Positions 8,360 to 14,731 of a stretch of 38,887 bases of DNA are shown piece by piece. Below the pieces are notes generated by a model. It had not been told where the DNA came from. It saw only the letters and a program-made list of their open reading frames with translations, and made no database searches. Source of the stretch: Thiopseudomonas sp. (GTDB taxonomy: Bacteria; Pseudomonadota; Gammaproteobacteria; Pseudomonadales; Pseudomonadaceae); contig JAHAYO010000084.1 in NCBI GenBank assembly GCA_018384595.1, forward strand, positions 1-38,887, read 5' to 3'. Within the stretch, counting starts at the first letter, position 1, and each line of letters begins with the position of its first letter. The position numbers and the translations under genes are program-made.

Positions 8360-9376
8360 CTACTCAAACGCGCGCACCCGCTCGCGGGTGTCGGGGTGGC
8401 TGGACAGCATGTGCAGCAGTTTTTCGGTACGGCTGGCGGGTGTGTCGTTGGCGGCGGCAGCGTCTAGGCGGCGCATGATATTGGCAAAATGTATCGGTGC
8501 AATGTTCTGCCGGTGCAGTTGCTGCAGGGCAAAGTCATCGGCTTCGCTTTCCATGTCCCGTGAGTAGGCCATGTTCATCAGGTAGGCCGGCGCGCCGGCC
8601 AGGGTGTCGGAGGCGGCGGAAATGTCGCCGGTAATCGCCATCATGCCCCAGTACAACAGGCCGTTTTGTACGATGCGGCGCATGCCGTGGTGGCCGGCCA
8701 CATGGCCGATTTCGTGGGCCAGTACCGCGCTAAGTTCGTCATCGTCTGCGGCCAGTTCGACAATATCATCCAGAAAAACCAGATCACCGCCGGGTAAGGC
8801 AAAGGCGTTGGGCCCGATGCCGGCATGGCGAAAATGCACGCGCAGATTCAGCTCAGGATGCGCGGCCAGCATGGGGGCAAAGTGCTGTTGCAGTTGCTGC
8901 TGGCGTTCTGCGGACAGCTGGCTGGGATCAAGCACGTAATCATCCAGAAGCTGCAGTGTTTGGCGGCCGATATGGGCTTCGATGCCGGGTGGCAGTACCG
9001 CGACAATGCCGCGGGCAGCCAGCGGTACGCCCTTGGTCAGCCCCAAATAGAGAGCCAGCAACAGCACCACAGCACTGGCCAGTATCCATTTCCAGCTGGA
9101 CTCCAGACGGTGCAGCGTACCCTGACCGGCTCCGTGCAGGTGGCGTACCATCAGATCAAGAGCGGCATGCTCGTCACTGGCAAAGTGACCGCCGTCGGCA
9201 AAATTGACCGTGCGGGCACTGTTGCCCAACCGGCTGCCAACCTGCACCTCGGCGGGGGAGTAGCTGCGGATTGTTTGGCCGTACTGCAGGCACCAGTTGT
9301 CATCGGCATCCAGCCCCAGCTGTGCGTCATGGCGCTGCGAACTTAGGCCATCAAAGTAAAAACCCTTGGCGTGCAT
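8360..9376 (-). CDS. M48 family membrane-anchored zinc metallopeptidase
   Basis: 338 residues. A cytoplasmic-looking N-terminal domain (about 1-90) contains FYFDGLSSQRHDAQL. One transmembrane segment follows at about 96-113 (WILASAVVLLLALYLGL), then a peptidase domain with HEIGH at residues 221-225. Zinc ligands are His221 and His225, catalytic residue Glu222, and the ExxAD third-ligand glutamate Glu276 lies in SRDMESEAD. This is the architecture of COG0501/M48C-like peptidases with an N-terminal DUF7092-type domain, a group usually linked to membrane or periplasmic protein quality control. It starts only 2 bases after the DUF898 gene stops, so the two are co-transcribed. The natural substrate is unknown; the partner membrane protein suggests a role at the inner membrane. 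Confidence 0.93.
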   Translation of the reverse strand: MHAKGFYFDGLSSQRHDAQLGLDADDNWCLQYGQTIRSYSPAEVQVGSRLGNSARTVNFADGGHFASDEHAALDLMVRHLHGAGQGTLHRLESSWKWILASAVVLLLALYLGLTKGVPLAARGIVAVLPPGIEAHIGRQTLQLLDDYVLDPSQLSAERQQQLQQHFAPMLAAHPELNLRVHFRHAGIGPNAFALPGGDLVFLDDIVELAADDDELSAVLAHEIGHVAGHHGMRRIVQNGLLYWGMMAITGDISAASDTLAGAPAYLMNMAYSRDMESEADDFALQQLHRQNIAPIHFANIMRRLDAAAANDTPASRTEKLLHMLSSHPDTRERVRAFE

Positions 9377-9378
9377 AA

Positions 9379-10701
9379 TTAGAAAGCCGCGATATCCATG
9401 TCGAACATGTCGCCCAGCTCTTGGCCAAGGGCGTTCACCTGTGCCTGCTGGGTACCCACAAATTTGTCCAGATCACTGTTGATAATAAAGGTGGTGCATT
9501 CGGCGCGGTAACGGGCCATGCGCACCTTGGCCCAGGGCGTGTACAGCCCCAGCGTCAGCAGGATCAGAATGCTGTTGGTGAAGTAGATCCACACTGTGGT
9601 GCGTTTGCTCAGGGTAGATTCGATCCGGTTGCCGGCCAGTTCGACGTTGTTCAGGTACAGATTGCTCAGCGAGGCCATGAAATAGCCGAATACCAACAGA
9701 TAGCCAAGCAAGCCGATCAGTGGATGCGCGATAACCGACAGTGCGCCGGCGGCAATAATGACCAGCAGGATTTTTAGGCCAAATAGGTAGTAGTCGATCA
9801 GCGTGCCGTTAAAGCGGAACTGCGACAGGCCGTAATGGCTGTTTTCTACTTGGTATTTATGCTTTTGCTGCAGGCTCAGTGGCAGGCCCAGCGAAAAGGT
9901 AATCGCTGACACAAAGGGCCACAGCAGCACGACCTTGGCCGCACCGCCGTAGCTGCCGGTAAAGTTGAAACGCACGCCGCGATAGGCGCTGTTGATGGCA
10001 TTAAAGCGCAGCGAGCGCGCCAGCACCCAAGGGATGGCCGGCACAATGGCCAGCAGCAAGACCAAGCTGAGGATGGGCATAAAGTTGGTCGTTAGGTTCC
10101 AGATCACCAGCGCAAAAAAGGCGATGATGCGGCCCTTGAGAATAACTTTAGGGTCGGCCAGATACTGGAAATTGTTGCCGTCCAGAATACTGTGGCCATA
10201 GAAGTACTTGCGGGTGCGCACCTTGGCCCAGGCCGAATAGATGCCAAGGGTAAGAATGGTCAGCACCACATTGACAATCCAGATGCCGAAGTACTCACGG
10301 CCGTCGCCGGTAAACTCCATCGGTACGCGGCGCTCGCGGATAGGGGCAGGGCGTTCGCCAAGGTTGGCAGCGTGCTGCGTTTGCGACTGTTGTTGCGGGG
10401 GTTCAGAGACGGCAAACACGGCCCTGCCGGCAGCAACGGGATGCTCTTCGGGGGCTGGGCCGGGTTCCAGCTCCAGCTGGGGCTCAAGGGTGACGGCAAT
10501 GCCGTAGCGAGCCAGATACTGGCGGTAGGCTTCGGCTTTGTCCTTCGCCAGATCCTTTTTCAGCACCTTGCCGGGCGTCATGTACAGCGCACGCAGTTGG
10601 TTGTCGTTGAGCTTGAGCAGCTGTTGCAAGTGCTGCTGTACCTGTTGCAAGCTGAAACCGGGCAGGGGCTGGGGGTTGAATAGAAGGCGATATGTGAGCA
10701 T
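9379..10701 (-). CDS. DUF898 (YjgN-type) multi-pass membrane protein
   Basis: 440 residues. The DUF898 part (about 125-420) is recognised by EYFGIWIVNVVLTILTLGIY-SAWAKVRTRKYF and its second copy, STLSKRTTVWIYFTNSILIL-LTLGLYTPWAKVRMARY. Each is the TLGIY-AWAKVR motif that repeats in this family. About six to eight hydrophobic segments are visible. The first ~75 residues (YRLLFNPQPLPGFSLQQVQQ then LKKDLAKDKAEAYRQYLARYGI) form a small soluble domain of the kind found before several unrelated bacterial membrane domains. A charged, Pro/Gln-rich linker (76-125) follows. Function is unknown. It is first in a two-gene operon with the M48 peptidase (2-base gap), an arrangement that suggests a peptidase-membrane partner pair. 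E. coli YjgN lacks the N-terminal extension as far as I recall. Confidence 0.88.
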   Translation of the reverse strand: MLTYRLLFNPQPLPGFSLQQVQQHLQQLLKLNDNQLRALYMTPGKVLKKDLAKDKAEAYRQYLARYGIAVTLEPQLELEPGPAPEEHPVAAGRAVFAVSEPPQQQSQTQHAANLGERPAPIRERRVPMEFTGDGREYFGIWIVNVVLTILTLGIYSAWAKVRTRKYFYGHSILDGNNFQYLADPKVILKGRIIAFFALVIWNLTTNFMPILSLVLLLAIVPAIPWVLARSLRFNAINSAYRGVRFNFTGSYGGAAKVVLLWPFVSAITFSLGLPLSLQQKHKYQVENSHYGLSQFRFNGTLIDYYLFGLKILLVIIAAGALSVIAHPLIGLLGYLLVFGYFMASLSNLYLNNVELAGNRIESTLSKRTTVWIYFTNSILILLTLGLYTPWAKVRMARYRAECTTFIINSDLDKFVGTQQAQVNALGQELGDMFDMDIAAF

Positions 10702-10743
10702 AACAGGCGAACCGTGGCGAAAAGCGCTAGTTTAGAGAGGCGG

Positions 10744-10778
10744 TGCCGCGTCTGCCAGCACTATGGCATGACGCGGCA
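10744..10778. repeat. Strong two-step hairpin between ycaO and the DUF898 gene
   Basis: TGCCGCGTC (10744-10752) is exactly complementary to GACGCGGCA (10770-10778). Inside it TGCCA (10753-10757) pairs with TGGCA (10764-10768), with one bulged base and a 6-base loop, giving about 14 paired bases. Neither side carries a T-tract. It sits 20 bases after the ycaO stop and 43 bases before the DUF898 start, both genes on the minus strand. It may end or stabilise the ycaO transcript or shape the operon leader. Confidence 0.6.
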
Positions 10779-10797
10779 GGTGAGTGAGATCCGCGTC

Positions 10798-12555
10798 TCA
10801 GTGTGAGGATTTGGCCTGCTGCAGTTTGCGGTAGGCCGCCAGCAGGCGCTGCATGGCTGGCAGGTTGGTAAAGCCTTCGCTGTCGATGGCCTCCAGACCA
10901 TAAAAGCGCTGCTCGCCCAGCAACACGTCCAGCGCATCGTTTAGCGTGTGTTCGCCATATTGCCAGGCCAGCGCACCGGCATAGTTTTCCAGCGCGTCCA
11001 GACCATGGGCCTGGCCCAGTTGCAGCAGGCTGGTTAGGCACAGGTAATGCTGCTGGCGCACCGGCGCCAGACCGCACTGGTTGTAATTAAGTTGCCACTG
11101 CACCCATTCCAGCGCACTGGCATGGTCACCGCCGGCCAGTGCCAGCATGGCTTTCAGTTCAGCCACGCGCAGGCTGGCCCAAGCGCTGTCTGGGCTGAAC
11201 AACAAACCCAGAAACTCGCTGATTAACAGGTCGTCGGCCAGATTTTCCTCGTTCAGGGTTTCCAGCAGCGCAAGAAAGTCTTCTGGCTGTGCCTGCTGTT
11301 GCGGCAGGCTGCAAATCAGCTCGCGCCAGCCAAGACCGGTATTGTTGTTGGCGTGGAACAGGTCATCCAGCGGATAAATTTCCGACATGCCGGGTACCAG
11401 AATGCGGCAGGCATCCACACCCAGATGGTTGTAGTCGGCGATATAAACCTCGTAATCCAAGCCGTGCAGCAGATCCAATAGTTGCTGGCGGGACTGTTGG
11501 TTGTCGCCTTCGAAATTCCAGCGCACAAAGGGGTAATCGGCCGGGCTGCGCAGCATGTCCCAGCCCAGATGGCCGCTGGAGTCGGTGAAGTGGGTTTCCA
11601 GGTTGGTCGGATCGGCCACCAGCTCGTTGTCAAAGGTTGGCTCGGCAAAGACATCCAGCTGGTTCAGGTTACGGCCCTGCAACAGCTCGGTGACGGTACG
11701 CTCCAGCGCCACGGCAAAATTCGGATGGGCACCAAAGGAGGCAAAGCTGGTGCCGTTGTCACGGTTGAACAGCACCACGCAAACCACCGGAAACTGCCCG
11801 CCCAGTGAGGCGTCCAGCGTCAGCGTTGGGTAGCCGGCGGCCTCCAGTTCGCGCTGGGCTTCACGCACCCCAGGGTGCTCGTCCAGCACGCTATCCGGGA
11901 TCGGCGGCAGGCTGATGGCTTCGGTGAGGATGCGCTGCTTGACGTGGCGCTCGCAGATTTCCGCCAGCGCTTGGCTGTGTGCTTCGGCACTGTTGTTGCC
12001 GGCGGACATGCCATTGGAAACATAAAGATTGCCAATAATATTGACCGGAATATGGCTGGTGCGGCCATCGCTCTGACGGACAAAGGGTAGGGCGCAGATA
12101 CCGCGCTCCTCGTTGCCGGACTGCAAGTCCAGCAGCTGGCTGGCGGACAGTTCGCCCTGTTGCTGGTAAAACTCCAGCAGGTGCTCATCCAGCAGGCCAG
12201 CAGGCAGGCTGTCGTCCTCAGTCAGGGCAAACCAGCGCTCGTTCGGGTAATGCACAAAAGCGCTGTCGGCCAGTTCACGACCCAGATAAAAGTCGGCAAA
12301 GAAATAGTTGCACGACAACCGCTCAAAAAATTCGCCCAGCGCCGAAGCCAACGCCGCTTCACGGGTTGCACCCTTGCCGTTGGTAAAACACTGCGGACAA
12401 TCACGGTCGCGAATGTGCACCGACCAGACATGGGGTACCGGATTGAGCCAGGAGGCTTGTTCGATGCTGAAGCCAAGAGTGGCCAGTTGCTGCTGGAAGC
12501 GTTCGATGGTTTGTTCCAGTGCGGCGTCTTTGCTGGGGATGTGGGTCAGGGTCAT
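10798..12555 (-). CDS. ycaO: YcaO, cyclodehydratase-family protein acting with RimO
   Basis: 585 residues against 586 in E. coli YcaO, collinear throughout. It reads MTLTHIPSKDAALEQTIERF, then CPQCFTNGKGATREAALASA-LGEFFERLSCNYFFADFYLG, the substrate- and ATP-binding region. Further conserved stretches are NIIGNLYVSNGMSAGNNSAE-AHSQALAEICERHVK and the FASFGAHPNFAVALERTVTE-LLQGR segment, whose acidic residues coordinate Mg-ATP in YcaO domains. A TPR-like helical C-terminal domain follows from about 410. E. coli YcaO helps RimO in methylthiolation of ribosomal protein S12 Asp88; the ATP-dependent chemistry is inferred from the family. No RiPP precursor or E1-like partner is nearby, consistent with the housekeeping rather than the biosynthetic YcaO type. 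Confidence 0.95.
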   Translation of the reverse strand: MTLTHIPSKDAALEQTIERFQQQLATLGFSIEQASWLNPVPHVWSVHIRDRDCPQCFTNGKGATREAALASALGEFFERLSCNYFFADFYLGRELADSAFVHYPNERWFALTEDDSLPAGLLDEHLLEFYQQQGELSASQLLDLQSGNEERGICALPFVRQSDGRTSHIPVNIIGNLYVSNGMSAGNNSAEAHSQALAEICERHVKQRILTEAISLPPIPDSVLDEHPGVREAQRELEAAGYPTLTLDASLGGQFPVVCVVLFNRDNGTSFASFGAHPNFAVALERTVTELLQGRNLNQLDVFAEPTFDNELVADPTNLETHFTDSSGHLGWDMLRSPADYPFVRWNFEGDNQQSRQQLLDLLHGLDYEVYIADYNHLGVDACRILVPGMSEIYPLDDLFHANNNTGLGWRELICSLPQQQAQPEDFLALLETLNEENLADDLLISEFLGLLFSPDSAWASLRVAELKAMLALAGGDHASALEWVQWQLNYNQCGLAPVRQQHYLCLTSLLQLGQAHGLDALENYAGALAWQYGEHTLNDALDVLLGEQRFYGLEAIDSEGFTNLPAMQRLLAAYRKLQQAKSSH

Positions 12556-12682
12556 GGCGGCGGCTTGCGGTTGAGGGAAAGCGGCGGATTATACGCAGCT
12601 TGCTGGTGGGGTGGGTAACAGAGGCTTGGTGGCTGGTGCTGGGCATATCACGGACAGACGCAAAATAATTTTTATGGCATAG

Positions 12683-12709
12683 TTGACAGCTTTATAAATC
12701 AGCTATCTT
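12683..12709 (+). promoter_or_regulatory. Possible sigma-70 promoter before the helicase relic
   Basis: TTGACA (12683-12688) lies 15 bases before TATCTT (12704-12709), in the AT-rich stretch between ycaO and the relic. The -35 is perfect but the spacing is short and the -10 weak, so this is tentative. AAGGAA (12724-12729) sits 6 bases before the ATG at 12736. Confidence 0.4.
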
Positions 12710-12735
12710 GCGACCGCTGCGCCAAGGAACACCTT

Positions 12736-13175
12736 ATGGACAACGTTTTTGATTTTCGCAACCAGCTGGTTGAGGAATACAGCACCTTTTCCCGCAGCTT
12801 TGCCAAAATTTCTGCCCCCGACATCAGGCAGGCCGTTGAGCAGGAGTACAACGCCGGACGCTATTGGCCGCAGCCTCTAATCCAGATCAACCCCAACTAT
12901 CGGCGCGACGCCAGCGTGCAACAGCTGGCCGGCAACGGCACGTTGCATCCGCTCTGTGATGAAATTTTCCGCACCGGCAAACCCGAAGGTCATAACGGCG
13001 AGTTGACCCTGTTCAAGCACCAGTTGGAGGCGCTGGCCAAAGGTCAGGCCAAACAAAGCTATGTCGTCACCACACCTACCGTGGCCGTCAGGGTGCTGAT
13101 GTAGCGATTCTGGTGCGCCGTTTGCGCCAGCGTTTGGGTCGTACTTTCACACCACTAGGGCCCATGGCTTCACGT
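12736..13175 (+). pseudogene. Remnant of a large DEAD/DEAH-box helicase (defence-associated type)
   Basis: The ATG frame runs 122 codons to a stop at 13104. Residues 1-113 resemble the N-terminus of large DUF1998-type DEAD/DEAH helicases: DFRNQLVEEYSTFSRSF, WPQPLIQINPNY, GTLHPLCDEIFRTGK, and LTLFKHQLEALAKGQ followed by SYVVTT. In intact proteins SYVVTT leads directly into the Walker A motif (GTGSGKS). Here it does not. From 13071 another frame reads HTYRGRQGADVAILVRRLRQ, which in the family lies just after the DExH box. Thus the helicase core from Walker A to the DExH box is missing and the two pieces are joined out of frame. After about 13145 the match decays (GPMASR may be the remains of a GTSATMAS motif). 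RBS and start are intact, so the loss looks recent. Such helicases occur in phage-defence loci (DISARM, Druantia, Dpd); which one cannot be decided here. Confidence 0.75.
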
Positions 13176-13287
13176 AACAACAGGGCGCCGCCGGTTGACG
13201 GTTGTCGAGGCAGACGGAAACGACACTGTTGCAGCCCCGCTTCCAGGCCGATACCGTAGCCCGCCTCATCCGCCCCAAGGAACCCCC

Positions 13288-13908
13288 ATGAGCGTCATCA
13301 CTCTGGCCCTAGTTACCTATATTTTTGTCATGGCGGTTACGCCGGGGCCGAACAACGTGCTGCTGGCGGCGTCCGGCGTCAACTATGGCTTGCGCCGTAC
13401 CTTGCCGATGGCGTTGGGCATTGCCTTGGGTGGTGGCTTTCACTGCTTTGTCAGCATGCTGATGTTTGGTCATCTGTTTGAGCTGGTCAGCATGATTCGC
13501 TTGCCGATTGCCGTAGTGGGTTGCCTGTATCTGCTGTGGCTGGCCTGGCAGATTCTCCGGGCTGCTGCACCCGAAAGCGGCGAGCAGGGAAGGCCGCTGA
13601 CCTTTATGCAGATGGTGGTGTTTCAGTGGGTGAACCCCAAGGCATGGGTGATGATGCTGAATATGGCGGCGCTGTTTATGCCGCAGCAGGGGCCGCTGTT
13701 TTCCAGTGCATTGCTGATTGGCCTGACCGATAGCCTTACCAGCCTGCCCACCGTGTTTTTGTGGGCTTGGCTGGGTGATCGCTTGCGCTTGGCATTGCAC
13801 AATCCGCGCCACTTGCAGTTATTTAATGCGCTGATGGCCATCAGTTTGGCACTGACTGCGGCTTGGTTGTTGCTGGACGAAATCCGTTTGCTGTTGAGCG
13901 CGGGCTAG
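13288..13908 (+). CDS. LysE/RhtB family amino-acid exporter
   Basis: 206 residues from the ATG at 13288, with AAGGA (13277-13281) 6 bases upstream. An in-frame upstream start at 13195 would add a non-hydrophobic, Pro-rich tail and is rejected. The N-terminal signature VMAVTPGPNNVLLAASGVNYG is the LysE-family TPGPNN motif. Six hydrophobic segments are visible, with VVFQWVNPKAWVMMLNMAALF as the conserved central helix. The family exports amino acids or derivatives such as lysine, homoserine and threonine; the substrate here is not predictable. It directly follows the helicase relic. It converges on pagL, and the two stop codons share the palindrome CTAG at 13905-13908. Confidence 0.9.
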   Translation: MSVITLALVTYIFVMAVTPGPNNVLLAASGVNYGLRRTLPMALGIALGGGFHCFVSMLMFGHLFELVSMIRLPIAVVGCLYLLWLAWQILRAAAPESGEQGRPLTFMQMVVFQWVNPKAWVMMLNMAALFMPQQGPLFSSALLIGLTDSLTSLPTVFLWAWLGDRLRLALHNPRHLQLFNALMAISLALTAAWLLLDEIRLLLSAG

Positions 13909-14426
13909 AGCGGGTGGTGGTAGAACACCGAGTAGGATTCGATGCCATCGTTCGGTTTCTTGATGCGCGCGTTCGAGTAATGTTGGGCGCGGATACCAAG
14001 TTTGCCGGCGTTGGGCAGGGTTACACCTAAACCTAGCCGGTCCTCAAAGCTGAAGGCCACACCAAGTTTGCGGCTGCTGACCCGGGTTTTCGAAAAAGCA
14101 GCTACGCCGATGCCGCCTTCAATGAATGGCTGCCAGCGTGCACTGGTGAAGTTATAGGTGAAGACCGGCATAAAGGATACCGAGTGAGCTGCGGACGAGC
14201 GGCTGCCTCCGTCCCAGTAGGTGTAGCCGGCGTCCCAGTAGCCGCCCAAGTGACCGGTATCGCTGACCCACCATTGTTTATTCCATGTGCTGAGCAAGCC
14301 AGCACGCAGGGTCGCGTCACCCTGGCCAGTGCTGCCGGCGGACAGGGCCAGTTCGGCGCTGAAGGTTGGCAGGCTGGTGAGACTTAGCATTAGCCCTAGG
14401 GCGGGCAGCAGGCGTTTGTTGTTCAT
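13905..14426 (-). CDS. pagL: PagL-type lipid A 3-O-deacylase (outer membrane)
   Basis: 173-residue precursor. A signal peptide runs to about residue 24 (LLPALGLMLSLTSLPTFSA). An eight-strand outer-membrane barrel follows, with alternating aromatic strands (WWVSDTGHLGGYWDAGYTYW, FIEGGIGVAAFSKT). The catalytic residues of PagL are present with exact spacing: His149 and Ser151 in QHYSNARIKKPNDGIES, and Glu163 fourteen residues after the His, as in P. aeruginosa PagL (His126, Ser128, Glu140 mature numbering). The enzyme removes the 3-O-linked acyl chain of lipid A, altering LPS recognition and permeability. AAGGA lies about 9 bases before the ATG. In enterics pagL is under PhoPQ control; no PhoP box is recognised here. 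Confidence 0.93.
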   Translation of the reverse strand: MNNKRLLPALGLMLSLTSLPTFSAELALSAGSTGQGDATLRAGLLSTWNKQWWVSDTGHLGGYWDAGYTYWDGGSRSSAAHSVSFMPVFTYNFTSARWQPFIEGGIGVAAFSKTRVSSRKLGVAFSFEDRLGLGVTLPNAGKLGIRAQHYSNARIKKPNDGIESYSVFYHHPL

Positions 14427-14731
14427 TATGTGGGTCCTTTTTTTCCAACTGAAACGTGCGTGTGTTGTGTGCAGCCTTATGCCGACGGCCTGTGATTATC
14501 CGGGCTAAGTGTTAGGGCGGCGGGTACGCCACCAAGCGGCGTTGGTGCTGGTTTTTCCGCCGTTGGCCGCTGTTGCCGGCGTTATTTGCAGCGTCATTAT
14601 GTTAGACTCGCGCCCCATTGTCAGGCAGGGGGGTGCTCCGCCTGACGCATGCCATGATGCCATTTTTGGGTTTGCCGAAACAGCTGCGACCGCTTGAGCA
14701 TGGTGCTGTCTTGATTTTAACCGGTTGATTT
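14427..14731. other. Gene-free divergent region between pagL and rlhA
   Basis: 305 bases carrying the upstream regions of pagL (leftward) and rlhA (rightward). Short open frames inside it have no recognisable family. The clearest structure is the hairpin GTCAGGC (14620-14626) / GCCTGAC (14640-14646), with further G-C pairing possible inside its loop. TAGACT at 14603-14608 could be a -10 for rlhA, but no -35 is found at a proper distance. Confidence 0.5.

Noticed and set aside
12736..13104. A 122-residue open frame taken as a complete small gene
   Set aside because: Its sequence is a helicase N-terminus that stops at the Walker A site, and the last codons are the frameshifted reading of a downstream helicase segment. 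Treated as a pseudogene.
13195..13287. Longer start for the LysE-family gene
   Set aside because: The added residues are polar and Pro-rich without family similarity, while the ATG at 13288 has a good SD and begins the usual first helix.
14603..14646. Promoter plus regulatory hairpin for rlhA
   Set aside because: TAGACT lacks a properly spaced -35 and the hairpin has no T-tract, so I list the region only as gene-free with a hairpin.
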